Below are positions 52,439 to 63,789 of a stretch of DNA of 64,000 nt, piece by piece. The position numbers and the translations under genes were made by a program. Origin of the DNA: Lepidostoma basale (lineage: Eukaryota; Arthropoda; Insecta; Trichoptera; Lepidostomatidae). Every line of letters begins with the position of its first letter. Position 1 is the first letter of the stretch. The notes beneath the pieces were generated by a model. It was not told the origin of the DNA, did not search any database, and worked only from the letters and a program-made list of their open reading frames with translations. Location of the stretch: contig JAHDVF020001018.1 of the NCBI GenBank assembly GCA_022606425.2, positions 682,001 to 746,000 of the forward strand, read 5' to 3'.

Positions 52439-52914
52439 TTTAATCGGTTCATGACCCTGTCTTGGAGCCGGGTGATGGAAAGAGCAGTAAATAACCCTCG
52501 TAGCCACCTGTTAGTCACTCTCTAAAACTAACAATACGAATGGTTCAAACCGCCGGAAGATATTCGTCTTGCGAGTATTAAATATATTCCCACATTATTG
52601 CCGCGCCGATGTATCGGGGGTGGGACGAATCGTGTATTTGAGAAGAATTATGTAAGCTGTACGAGTATATGTAAATACTGTATGTACGACGGCAGATAGA
52701 AAGGTGATAAAAATTCAAAATGTTCCCAGAGGACGTAGTTAGTTATGACAAGAAAAGGGTCACATCCCATAAAAAGTTAAGGAATACTGCTTTTTATAAG
52801 TTCGATGAACTCTTTTATAAATGGAAATAATGTTCAAAAGACATTTGAAATAAGTTTTAAATAAATTAAACATACATATTGCTTCTTCTAAGTATGGTCA
52901 TATAACCTGTTTGT
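52439..52914. other. No feature recognised
   Basis: Mixed base composition near 52450-52640 (tgaccctgtcttggagccgg). No matched repeat and no frame. Confidence 0.35.
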
Positions 52915-52985
52915 AACGGTGACCTATCCTGGAATGATGATGTCCAGCCATCTCTCCATTTCTTCGACGGCCTTCCTGGTAGTTT
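52915..52985 (-). mobile_element. RTE-B LINE 3' scrap
   Basis: Matches the order at 7430-7500: ggaatgatgatgtccagcca, tctctccatttcttcgacgg, ccttcctgg (minus: RKAVEEMERWLDI-like). Confidence 0.45.
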
Positions 52986-53017
52986 TTTACTGCTGTGGTT
53001 TTAATTTTTAACAATTG

Positions 53018-53400
53018 TTAACTAACTAACTAACCATCACGCCGTCTCTCCGAAGGGAAAGGCAGAAAGAATGGATTGTTCTTTCCTGACATACTTCTGT
53101 CGATTTCTCAATATTGATACATCGTGTCATGCACGCACGTCGATTTCTCCGACTCCTCACGTGTCCGACATTCAATATTTGATTTATTTAATCGTGCAAC
53201 GATTTCCTCGGTCTTCCTCTATTTCAAGTTCCATTTACATAGTCAATATGTCCTTTTTTACTATTCTTTCTTCATTCATTATTTTAATGTATCCAAACCA
53301 TCTTTATGATCCTTTCATTATATTGTTCATTACACTTTCATTTGCACTTCTTATTAAAATTCATATATCGTGTCATGCACGCACTTCGATTTATCCGACG
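53018..53400 (-). mobile_element. RTE-A LINE 3' fragment, minus strand
   Basis: Starts with the reversed GTTA tail (aactaactaactaaccatca), then equivalents of ILSAFP, NRQKYVRK, DTMYQY and KSLHDxINQILNV. Broken frames. Its 5' side meets another RTE-A scrap in opposite orientation. Confidence 0.7.
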
Positions 53401-53431
53401 TGGAAAAGCTTTATTAAAACAAATCATAGAA

Positions 53432-53578
53432 GTTGAATGGGAGAAATCGACGTGAGTGCATGACACGATTTATGAATGTTGAGGAAACGAGAGAAATATG
53501 CCAGGAAAGAAAAGTGTTGCAGTCCATTCTTCCTGCCTTCCCCTCGAGAAGACGGCGTGTTGGTTCGTTAGTTATTTA
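53432..53578 (+). mobile_element. RTE-A LINE 3' scrap, plus strand
   Basis: gaatgggagaaatcgacgtg, atgttgaggaaacgagagaa, agtccattcttcctgccttc, end ggcgtgttggttcgttag. Faces away from 53018-53400. Confidence 0.7.
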
Positions 53579-53632
53579 TTAGTTAGACAGTAACTAGGCG
53601 TCAATATTTTAAATGATTGAATTTTTGATATC

Positions 53633-53895
53633 GCGTGAGGAACACCAGAATAAGAGAGATATGTGAGGTTGAGGATATTATAAGAAGGAGCAGACAGCGA
53701 AAATGGGACTGGTATGGTCATGTTCAAAGAATGGACACCACCAGACTCCCCTATATTGCATTGCTTAATCAGCCTCATGGGACTCGTCCTCGTGGAAGAC
53801 CTCCTAAAAGATGGAATGACAGCTGACAATCTACCTCACAGAATGAGCAACACTCTGTAGAACAGACCACATATGTCTACAACAAGGAAGATAAA
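53633..53895 (+). mobile_element. RTE-B LINE 3' end
   Basis: Frame 53635-53826: MRNTRIREICEVEDIIRRSR, QRKWDWYGHVQRMDTTRLPY, IALLNQPHGTRPRGRPPKRW, NDS, stop. Then the 3' region cacagaatgagcaacactct and an A/G-rich tail. The post-RT end is intact over 64 codons. Confidence 0.75.
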
Positions 53896-54249
53896 AGAAA
53901 AACAAGATTTTTTAAACATATCAATAATCTATTCGAAACTATTTAAACCATATCAGAATAAGTGTTTAAAAAAATTAAAGCAAAGTTATTCTCAAGCTTT
54001 CTGAGTTTATTTATAACTCAACCGTTACTTCATAGCTCGTGCTTTATAGATTCTCGGGTAGTGTCTCACGAGCAAAACCAAAGGCTTACCTTGATACGCT
54101 AAATTTGTAAACGGATTATAAAGTGCTTCAAAGCTTATTATGGGACTGCTTATGCAATTTATGCAGTGGCACATTTGGTTATCGTAACAAGAATATGCCT
54201 CGTTATTCTGGTATAGAGTTAATCTGAATGTTTGAATAAATATGTTATA

Positions 54250-54345
54250 ACTACACTTCGTATTTTTACTACACTTTATTATACTTTTCACAGACATGTG
54301 ACAAAAACCTTTATCAGTGTTCAAAATGTTAACAATAAAATAAAA
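54250..54345 (-). mobile_element. P3 element, single core
   Basis: Minus: GAACA, CTGATAA, A, GGTTTTTGTC, ACATGTCTGTGAAAAG. The hairpin is damaged (GGTTTTTGTC) and GAAA is lost, but flanks (actacactttattatactttt) match P3. Confidence 0.55.
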
Positions 54346-54479
54346 TAGAGTAATCACTTATTTCATATACTAAAAAGGGTGGAGTCATATATAAAGGTGG
54401 AGGGGGGTATTATTTGGATTGAGGAGAGGGGATGGTTAACCGGAACATCTCAAACATAAGAATTTAATTTAACCCTTAA

Positions 54480-55247
54480 CGTACCGTGTTCAAAACAAAA
54501 CGCTCGCTCCCATGTGGTCAATTCAGTTTACCGCTAACTTTATTTAAATATCAAGCATATGACTCGATGAATCAAAATTTAATTTATGTCATCTTGTAGG
54601 GAATTTCATGAGAATAGATCGATAACTATAACATACATGGATTATTTGAAAAACATATCATTATTAATTTTTTTCTGGAACCATGCGATTTCTGATATAG
54701 AATGCGAGACAGCATATGAACAACTGACACCAAGTATGAACTTGTCTCGCCCCGCCGCGCCGTGGCGCTATAATTTTACGTATGATAAAGGCACCTAGGC
54801 AAAATGTATGGTACGTTCAAGACAACGAGTACGTATTAATATTTGTCCCTTTTGGTAAAGTGTTAATATTTTCACAGTTCTGATATTATTAAGTTGCGTG
54901 CTGCGTTTCCGTCCACAGTCGGTATTATTACGTACCTATGAGAAAAGGCCAAACATATAATTTATAATACGTTCAAAACAGTGAGTAAGTATTTGTCGCT
55001 TTTGATAAAGTTGTAAATATTAGCAAAACAAATTCTACCTTAACACGAATGAAGGTGAGGGCAGTCTTAAAAAATTTTTTTTTTGGGATGAAGGAAGTAA
55101 TTTTTTGCTTTTTTTTTATTACGAAATATTGAGATCATTTCAATGGAGAATTACAATTTTTTTGATAATATTAGGGTCCATAGGTTTTAAGAAAATCAAC
55201 TTTAAATTGGCAGTGGAAACTCAATTGACCACATGGCAACGCGACGG
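54480..55247. mobile_element. TTAA-flanked element with subterminal inverted repeats
   Basis: TTAA at 54476-54479 and 55248-55251. The block ccatgtggtcaattcagttt (54510-54529) recurs inverted at 55215-55234 (aactcaattgaccacatgg). Interior has two direct copies of about 75 bp (54803-54880 and 54950-55027: acgttcaagacaacgagt, atttgtcccttttgg). Frame 54586-54798 has no domain I can name. Possibly a piggyBac-like derivative. Confidence 0.55.
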
Positions 55248-55251
55248 TTAA

Positions 55252-55554
55252 AATAAATTGGTTGTTTACTTTTGAGGTCTTTTTAATTTCTAAATTATTT
55301 ATTGTTAATAAATTGAAATGATTTTAGAAATTAAAAAATCTATCAAAAATAATGAAAACATAATAAACAATAAATAAAATTAAAATTGTATTCCCATGCT
55401 CGAAATGTTCCCCTCAACTCAATTCTAATAATACCCCCTACACGTTTATACATAACTCTACGCTTTTTAGTGTATAATGAACACTCTTTTTTATTTTATT
55501 GTTAAACATTTGTAAATTACTTTATTTTAAAAACATTTAAAAATTGTCATCATC
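55252..55554. other. No feature recognised
   Basis: AT-rich; attaaaaaatctatcaaaaa and neighbours form a short imperfect inverted repeat around 55270-55370. Confidence 0.35.
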
Positions 55555-55680
55555 AATCAAATGTCTTAGAAGGGTGAAACATGTCGATACTTCTAGAAAA
55601 CTGACGTTTTCATTCGTATTAATTATTCGATATGGAATTTTATATCATTGTTCAAGTAACAATAAATACATTTTAAAAGT
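55555..55680 (+). mobile_element. P1 half-element
   Basis: Core aaatgtcttagaagggtgaa and acatgtc (55559-55585), arm acttctagaaaactgacgtt, terminal tattcgatatggaattttat and attgttcaagtaacaataaa. The left arm is missing. Confidence 0.65.
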
Positions 55681-55810
55681 TTGGGTTACAACCGAAACAT
55701 GTCTGGGAAAAGTTTAATAAAGTGTTGTAAAAATATGAAGTGTAGTGTGTAGTTATATTTATTCAAATATGAGCCTACAACACAGAGTGAAGGCGAGTTT
55801 AGAAGAAAAA
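55681..55810 (+). mobile_element. P3 half-element
   Basis: ttgggttacaaccgaaacat, gtctgggaaaagtttaataa, agtgttgtaaaaatatgaag, then atttattcaaatatgagcct. Matches 32395-32515 order. It follows the P1 half directly. Confidence 0.6.
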
Positions 55811-56195
55811 TAATCTGAAAGTATTTTAATTTGTTAAATGACGCTTCTGAGCTGGCCATATTTGTTGAAGGATCGGCAGCCGATAGGGAAGACGAGTTCT
55901 GGAGTGGAAAACAGTCACAGGATTCTGTGGATTTGGACTCCCCTGTTCGCTAATCGGACGAAATTGTAAGAATTTCTGAACGTGGATAGATGGGAGTAGC
56001 TATCGATAAGAGGTGGTGTCGTGCTTTGAGAGAGGCACACGTTCAGCAGTGGATGATAGACGGCTGATAATAATAAAAATATAATCGAGTAGTTAAACAA
56101 ACAATAAATCGCAAATGGACAAAAATTTTATAAATCTAATTTGGTATTATTGTTTTGGCATTTATGAAATATTTTTTAAACAATTATAATGAATT
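55811..56195. other. Unassigned, possible old LINE scrap at 55860-56060
   Basis: Text such as ggcacacgttcagcagtgga and tgatagacggctgataataa resembles a LINE 3' end in style. No clear frame. Confidence 0.3.
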
Positions 56196-56660
56196 ATAAT
56201 GGAAGCGAAGCATGGAACTGGCAAAAGAAGGATGAAATTAGTAACAATGCAGTAGAAATGAGATCTCTTAGACGAATGTGTGTTACTCTGTGTATGATAG
56301 AGTGTCGAATGAAAATATAAGAAGTGAATGCGGTGCGAATGATGGTGTTATGAACAAAATAGTGAAAGGATCATTAAGATGGTTTGGACATATGGAAAGA
56401 ATGAATGAAGAAAGAATGATAAAAAATATATGTTAACGATGTAAATTGAACCAGAAATAGAGGAAGACCGAGGAAAACGTGGCACGATCAAATACATCAA
56501 ATATTGAATATCGGCCATGTGAGGAGTCAGAGAAATCGACGAGCGTGCATGACACGATGTATGAATGTTGAGGAAGTGAGAGAAATATGCCATGAAAGAA
56601 AAGTGTGGCAGTCCATTCTTTCTGCCTACCGCTTCTGGGAGACGGCGTGATGGTTAGTTT
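56196..56660 (+). mobile_element. RTE-A LINE, 5'-truncated
   Basis: Equivalents of YNGSEAWNWQKKDE, NAVEMRSLRRMC (two frameshifts), SECGANDGVMNKIVKGSLRW, FGHMERMNEERM, KTWHDQI and NRRACMTRCMNVEEVREICH, ILSAYR. End ggcgtgatggttagttttat. The frames change at 56285 and about 56428. Confidence 0.75.
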
Positions 56661-57442
56661 TATAATTATCCTGTTATCATACTGTTGAAAAGTGTTTCTA
56701 GCTTATTTTTTCTTGACAAATCATCGATCATTTAGGCAAACGTTAAATTGTCTGCTATTTGCAAATGAACGCGATTGACACATTTTTGGCACGTATTCCA
56801 AGTGGATGGAAATAAATGTTTATTTCTTACAGCATCTTAGTTTCACGGCAAGATTAGATTCAGCAAGTACTTTTATAATTATTTTCTAATTGTTTTGAAG
56901 TAAATAACAGCAAAACAGATCGTCTTTTATAATTAAATCTGCGACTACTCGGTTTTACAGCAGAAGTTATTGTTCATGCATGTTCTGTTAATCCTATACG
57001 AGTATAAATTTCAAAGGATTTGATATTTTTAGGAGCGCAAAGTATTCTTGTGATCTCGTACACTTCCGGTAACAATGCGGGATAATATTATCTTGACCGG
57101 GTTTACACGTTTTGACATTTAGCGCCGCGCGAGATGTTAGTCTCAAATGATTTTTCATGACCACTATTTGGCACGGCGGGATGGGCATTTTGACAAATGG
57201 ACACATTCCAGACACCAAATAATATATTTCGCAAGCTTCAAGTATTTTCTGAAGCGACACGGCAATTTTCTTCTTCATTATTTTTAAACAGACGGACAAC
57301 AGACTGCGAACTCGTGTTAGCGTGTTGTTTCTGTGAACTGTGTTTTCGTTAAAAGGTGTGAAGTTTGCCGGATATCGAGTTGGGGTAGACGGTTAACCCT
57401 ACATTTCATGATTTTTTTAAAAATTGTAACGAAAACAATGTT
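56661..57442. other. Unassigned; minus frame at 56994-57299
   Basis: A 101-codon minus frame (MSVCLKIMKKKIAVSLQKIL, then CKPGQDNIIPHCYRKCTRSQ) lies in less AT-rich DNA. I see no domain and no splice sites. It may be unique DNA or chance. Confidence 0.3.
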
Positions 57443-57670
57443 AAGGATTAATTTTATCTCAATAGAGAGGAAGATGTAAATTGTTTATTGGAAACAGAAT
57501 ATGGTGGTCGAGGCGTTTACAGGACTTATGACCTGTCATTGGTTGGATTAAGCGATCACTTTATGTACAATTTTTTGAAAGATGTATACATGCTAATATG
57601 TTGAGGAACACTTCACATATTTTTGTTCAATCTACACTAGCGCCATCTATTAAGATTAGGTTAAAACAGT
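57443..57670 (+). mobile_element. P7 fragment
   Basis: aaggattaattttatctcaa, gatgtaaattgtttattgga, ggcgtttacaggacttatga, ctgtcattggttggatt, tctacactagcgccatctat. Left half with internal deletion around the GATCGC block. Confidence 0.6.
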
Positions 57671-58477
57671 GTTTTTAATTATCTATTGCAAATAAAAAAC
57701 GGGATGTTTTAAATTTACTAAGTTTATTTATATACCTACCTATATTGTTAAAATTATGTTTATAGGAAATTTACTAGAGAGTATTTTACTATAACATATA
57801 ATAAAAGATGGATCGTGATGTAAATTTAATACTCACTTGGCAATCTCTAATTTATTAAAAATAACGTTTTTTAAACTCAAAATGTGTCTAATAAACTGAT
57901 CGAAGCCGGTCAACCGTCAACCAAATGTCAAAGTAATTTTTTTTAAATATATTTTAACTAGCACCACTAGCAACTGCTTGTATACCTTAACCCTTCATTG
58001 CATGGTGTGGAAAATTTGATACAAACCGTTATTATTCTTAATACATATTCTCTTTGTACCCTACACTCTACATTCCCATCTACCTATTACGATATACAAA
58101 CCATTGCTAATGACGCTAGTTTACAAATACATCAATTTTACTTTGATATTTACTTGACAGTTGACCTGTTTCTTTTACTGCTAGTTTATAAGACACATTA
58201 TGAATTTAGAAAAAAAAAATGTTTCTAATTAATAATGAAAATCTTCATTGCCAGATAAGTATTTATATCATGTTCAATCATTTATTGTGTGTAATAATCA
58301 AATATACTATGAAATATTATCAAATTCAGCTTTCTAGTAAATTTGTTACACACCATTTTTTTAATTGATACAGGTATATAAATAAATAATATTTATATTA
58401 TCATTTTTCCCATATTCTGTTTTGTAATAGATAACTAAAAATATAATTTTTGTTCAAATTATAAAAAATATATAAAG
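57671..58477. other. No feature recognised
   Basis: AT-rich. A 76-codon plus frame (57998-58228) has no domain. Confidence 0.35.
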
Positions 58478-58628
58478 GAAGTCGTGGAAGACCAAGGAGA
58501 GATTAGAAATCGGAAGAATCGACGAGCTTGCATGTTATGATACGAGAGGTATATGTCAGGACAGAACGGTGTGGCGTTCCATCCGCTCTGCCTACACTCC
58601 GAGGAAACGCTGTGATGGTTAGTTAGTT
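58478..58628 (+). mobile_element. RTE-A LINE 3' scrap
   Basis: ggaagtcgtggaagaccaag, ggaagaatcgacgagcttgc, gtgtggcgttccatccgctc, tgcctacactccgagg, end gatggttagttag. Internal deletions. Confidence 0.65.
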
Positions 58629-59928
<1,300 letters not shown>

Positions 59929-60137
59929 AACACGTTGACTGCCAAGGTAATTTTAAGGATTCCGGTTGTAAAAGGCTATTTTAACTTAACCATATTATAT
60001 TAGTAAAACTCCGTTAACGCGTGACTTGATGACCTTTACTATAATTCAACCGTTGGCAGTCACATATGACTGCCACGGCATATTTTTAACAATTCAATGC
60101 AGTCACATATGCTGCCACGGCGTGATACGTGTTAATT
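59929..60137. mobile_element. Short element with inverted ends, direct internal repeats
   Basis: Left ctaacacgttgactgcca; right ends in gatacgtgttaat. The block gcagtcacatatgactgcca (60056) and gcagtcacatatgctgccac (60100) repeats directly and is itself palindromic. Non-coding. TTAA-like right flank suggests a piggyBac-like MITE, uncertain. Confidence 0.5.
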
Positions 60138-60193
60138 GTAACCGAAAATGACCAGTCCCTGGTACCCAAGTACTAATTTAAACTAAAACATAT

Positions 60194-60466
60194 GACATAT
60201 CGTACTCATACCTTCGGTAAGACAAGGGCACAATTGTACGCTTTGTAATTTTTCATTTTAAACATTTAAAGTTTTTTGAAGAATAATATCATGTTATTCT
60301 GGCTATATTGATAATACACTATCGCCCTCTGGCTAAATGAGACTGAACTTAATGGGCGACTTTGTTCCTCCAGATAAAGCGATGTTTTTAAAATACATTG
60401 GCATACTTAACTCATTTTGAGAATTTTTAACAATTATGCCCTTGTCTTACCGAAGGTGCGATATGT
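60194..60466. mobile_element. MITE with about 37-bp inverted ends
   Basis: Left acatatcgtactcatacctt and cggtaagacaagggcacaat; right attatgcccttgtcttaccg and aaggtgcgatatgt. The arms are near reverse complements with a few mismatches. Interior has gccctctggctaaatgagac. No ORF. Target duplication not clear. Confidence 0.7.
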
Positions 60467-61163
60467 ATTACACTTAGGTTCTTGTATTTCCATACTGTTG
60501 TTTACAGAGCAAAATAAACTTAAAAGTGAAAAAACGTTTTTTTATTTATAAAAAATACGTCATTATGGAATCCCATAGTGTTAAGGCCCTAAATTTATTT
60601 AAAAAATATATAAACAGCTTTTATATAAACTTAAATAGTTAACACTATAGAATTAGATAATGACGATTTTTTAATGAATTCAAACACTGCTTTTTAGTAG
60701 AAAAAAATAAACTCAAAATTATTAAATAATATTAATCCTAATCGGACGTTAGCTTTTGTATCTTTGTATATATTATTCTATCTATAATTAAATTTAAAAG
60801 GGACTGCGTATGATAATTTCTCCATCGCTAATATTCAACTGGCAAAGTAATAACGTGCAGATTCCACAGAAAAGATTCAACATGATTCATCATGTCACCT
60901 CACATGCGCCATACAACCCCAGTGACAAAGTTCTGTTGTCACGTCAGAGGTGACTTACGTTCGTGAATGGTTAATTTATAAAACAAATCTATATTAAATG
61001 TGTTTAATAAAATCTCCTTTCAAATTAACGATTTAATTCCACAATTTTAACGCCTTTACCTTCAATAATAAATCATTCAATGCGTTCTAAATAAATAAAT
61101 TGCGGCCATTATGAGATTTCGTTTTATTATTTTTATATCATCTAATTATATGTTTTTCTGTAG
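60467..61163. other. Intron-like, upstream of exon
   Basis: ggaatcccatagtgttaagg (60568) matches P6-associated ends. A small inverted pair gtcacctc/gaggtgac lies at 60893-60954. The pyrimidine tract just before 61164 serves the exon. Confidence 0.35.
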
Positions 61164-61263
61164 GAGGATGAGAAGAAATCGAAGAGGAAGGCTGGGAGCA
61201 CCTCCCAGCCACCGCCCGAGGAGCTGGCGAGAGTGCCGGACCCGTCTGACGCCAGTTTAAATG
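61164..61263 (+). CDS. Internal exon of an unrecognised host gene
   Basis: A 100-bp block far richer in GC than its flanks, bounded by a good acceptor (tttttctgtag, 61153-61163) and donor (gtgaga from 61264). Only one frame is open throughout: it starts EDEKKSKRKAGSTSQPPPEE and ends LARVPDPSDASLN plus one base (phase 1 at the 3' side). The other two frames contain stops. The segment is acidic, then basic (KKSKRK, nuclear-localisation-like), then proline- and serine-rich, as in disordered regions of nuclear or regulatory proteins. I do not recognise the family and see no domain. No second exon with a matching phase was found nearby, as expected for a long-intron insect gene. Alternatives are an exon of a recent gene duplicate or a chance block; composition and splice signals make this the best host-coding call here. 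Confidence 0.7.
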
Positions 61264-61530
61264 GTGAGAAAACCCCATTCCATCTCCCTCTTTATTCACA
61301 AAAACCAAAATAAACAATTCATTCATAACTTTGCGAAAATCAATAGAGGTGGGCGCTCTTAGAGTGTTAAGTGCTCTTGCTTATTTTATAACGCAGAAAA
61401 TTCTAATTTCTAAACACGCTTTCAAAATACGGTTTGAAAATTGAAATGCTAATTTTCTGATGTTTATTTTACCATGTCAGTAAGAAATACCGAACGTATG
61501 TTTTTATAAATGTAATAATAATCGTGTTAT
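61264..61530. other. Intron after the exon
   Basis: Starts with the donor gtgagaaaacccc and turns AT-rich. Nothing else seen. Confidence 0.5.
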
Positions 61531-61720
61531 TTTCTTTGTTTCTTGAACAATAATGTAAAACTCATTTATTGTTTCTGGAACAATAATGTAAAACTCATTT
61601 ATTGTTTCTTGAACAATGATGCAAAACTCCATATTAAATCATTAATACGAATGAAAACTTTTCTAGACAGCAGCGAGTTCGAAACATGTCATTTATATAA
61701 AACATAATAAATCTTATTAT
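61531..61720. mobile_element. P1 element, left part, with terminal triplication
   Basis: The P1 end (ttgtttcttgaacaataatg, taaaactca) occurs three times in tandem with a period of about 34 bp (61531-61630), then attaatacgaatgaaaactt and a short core remnant (cgaaacatgtcatttat). Continues beyond an RTE-A scrap at 61915. Confidence 0.65.
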
Positions 61721-61845
61721 TTTATTTTTATATCTTATTAATATTAATATTTTTTAAGCGCCTATTGGTGGCGATGAGGTTCGCAACCCATCACACCGCG
61801 TCTCCCGCGGAGCGAAAAGAGAAGGGTGGAGTGTCGCATCAGTAA

Positions 61846-61912
61846 AGTGTGACAGTCCATTCTTTCTGCCTACCCTTTCGGGGAGACGGCGTGATGGTTA
61901 GTTAGTTAGTTT
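61846..61912 (+). mobile_element. RTE-A LINE 3' scrap
   Basis: agtgtgacagtccattcttt, ctgcctaccctttcggggag, acggcgtgatggttagttag. Only the last 67 bp of the family. Upstream 61780-61845 has catcacaccgcgtctcccgc in opposite sense, suggesting a second inverted scrap. Confidence 0.7.
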
Positions 61913-61914
61913 TA

Positions 61915-62140
61915 ATAAATCTTCTAGAAAACGATCGTTTTCTTTCGTATTAATTAATGTAAATTCTATATTAAATTTGTCTCGTCCGTTTGCCAGAAAT
62001 TTTATTATAATTTATGGGAATGACATATTTCACGTTGTCATTTTACAATGCCTTAACAAGGATTAACATGTCATTCAAATAATATTTTGTATAATCAAAC
62101 TTATAGAAAGCATACGTTTTCATTAGAATTAATAATAATG
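61915..62140. mobile_element. P1 element, right part, decayed
   Basis: tcttctagaaaacgatcgtt, then a second arm pair ttgccagaaattttattata and ataatcaaacttatagaaag around acaatgccttaacaaggatt. Probably two overlapping P1 remnants. Confidence 0.5.
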
Positions 62141-62414
62141 TTACTCTGATGACATGGAAAACTCCTAGTAATAAGTATATTGTATTTAAAAAATATTAAT
62201 ATGACTCACCTTAATATTTATTTTCATAAGCCCTACGAGATTCTATAAATAGGAACAATTGTGAATCAAGACGTGTGTTAAAATTTTTATGAATCTATTT
62301 ATCTCGAACAACTTTTGTATAATCGGGATAAATACTTTTCTCGGGAATGAAGATAGACAACCCACACAATATGTCGAAATAAATAAACCTATGCTCTTTT
62401 GCCCGTGTCAACAT

Positions 62415-62523
62415 AGCAGACGTAATCTCTGGTACTCTAAAATCCACAATATTAATAAATACATGTATGGCCATTAAGAGTAAGATGAGAATCTATAAAG
62501 CATGCGTAAAACCAATTATAACA
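62415..62523 (+). mobile_element. RTE-B LINE, piece 1 of 3
   Basis: gcagacgtaatctctggtac, taagatgagaatctataaag, catgcgtaaaaccaattata: the ISGTL..., KMRIYKACVKPIIT segment. Continues at 62787 after P4, and at 63578 after P7. Confidence 0.7.
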
Positions 62524-62786
62524 CTTTGGTACGAAGCCAATACTTTGTGGTTTGACATATTTAATAATTGATTTAAACATTTTTTTAATACATTGTATTA
62601 AAAACCACTTTATTATGATTAAGTAGCGCCAACCGGTTTCACTCTGTAGCGATATTTCTCAGGGCTATACACAAAAAGTTTTTTATATCCCCGAGGAAGC
62701 TCGCTACAGAGTGAAACCGGTTGCCGCTACTTACTCATAATAATGAGGTTATATACAAAGTTTTAAAAAAACATTAAATTAAATTT
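62524..62786. mobile_element. P4 palindromic element with 12-bp duplication
   Basis: Duplication ccaattataaca at 62512-62523 and 62787-62798. Minus core at 62625-62665: CTGAGAA, AT-type linker, hairpin, GTGAAA, CCGG, TT. Plus core at 62689-62722: C(C)GAGGA, A, GCTC-GCTACA-GAGT, GAAA, CCGG, TT. The core sequence is shared with 2225-2300. Non-coding. Confidence 0.8.
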
Positions 62787-62929
62787 CCAATTATAACATA
62801 TGGTGTTGAAGCAAGGTCAAACACAACAAGACCAAAAAAATTTGAAGACTTCCGAGATGAAGATATTGAAGATGATAGCAGGCATGACGCTAAAAGAACG
62901 CCAGAGGAACACCAGAATAAGAGAGATAT
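62787..62929 (+). mobile_element. RTE-B LINE, piece 2 of 3
   Basis: Encodes in pieces ITYGVEARSNTTRPKKFEDF and EDDSRHDAKRTPEEHQNKRD. Broken by P7 at aataagagagatat. Confidence 0.7.
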
Positions 62930-63577
62930 AACAACATTTTGAATGTATACAAATTCTTGTAGACAAATACTGGATTTCACCCATTGCGGATAAATTATTT
63001 TTATTTTACAAGGATTAATTGTATCTCAATAGAGACGAAGATGCAAGTTGTTTTCTGGGAACAGAAGGTGGTGGCCGAGGCGTTTACAGGACTTATGACC
63101 TGTCATTGGTTGGGTTGAGCGATCGCTTCACGTTTAACAACATTCCCCATTCCGCCGTTATGACCACCACGTCTGACAAACTTTTTGGAACTTGTATATA
63201 TGGTAGGTTTCTACAAATATTTTCACAATATTATGTTCACTCTACACTAGCGTCATCTATATTAAGATTAGAAAGCATTAAGCAGAAAACCTTTATTAAT
63301 GTACTGTGAAAGTCTATGCAAATCATACAGTACTAGATTTCGCCTGGAGATGTCTCTCCAATTTTTTGCCTGCATGTACCAGTTATATTTATATAACAAC
63401 ATTTTGAATGTATACAAATTCTTGTAGACAAATACTGGATTTCACCCATTGCGGATAAATTATTTTTATTTTACAAGGATTAATTGTATCTCAATAGAGA
63501 CGAAGATGCAAGTTGTTTTCTGGGAACAGAAACAACTTGCATCTTCGTCTCTATTGAGATACAATTAATCCTTGTAA
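62930..63577 (+). mobile_element. P7 tandem insertion with 14-bp duplication
   Basis: Duplication aataagagagatat at 62916-62929 and 63578-63591. Inside, the block starting aacaacattttgaatgtata is present at 62930 and again at 63395: a head-to-tail repeat with a 465-bp period. The second unit is truncated and ends in an inverted copy of its left end (caacttgcatcttcgtctct). Repeated junction gcggataaattatttttatt links unit end to unit start. Confidence 0.85.
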
Positions 63578-63730
63578 AATAAGAGAGATATGTGAGGTTT
63601 AGACGAGGCCTTAGAGGCTGAAGACCTCCTAAAAGAAGAAAAGACAGCTGGGAATCCAGCTTACAGGAGGAGCAACACTTTGGAGAACAGACCACATAGG
63701 TCATAGCAAGGACAAATAAGAAGAAGAATT
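63578..63730 (+). mobile_element. RTE-B LINE, piece 3 of 3
   Basis: gagatatgtgaggtttagac, ggcctta, gaagacctcctaaaagaaga, aaagacagctgggaatccag, gcaacactttggagaacaga, and an AAGAAG tail. The C-terminal EICEV and RPPKR segments with a gap. Confidence 0.7.
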
Positions 63731-63789
63731 TGATTAGATAAATAATGTATGTGATAAATATGTATGTAAATCTGTATGTATCTTCTATA

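Noticed and set aside
54586..54798. A protein encoded inside the TTAA element
   Set aside because: The frame is short, has no domain, and no piggyBac catalytic pattern is visible.
56994..57299. A small secreted Cys-rich protein
   Set aside because: The cysteines do not form a recognised pattern, there is no signal peptide, and the frame has no splice or promoter support.
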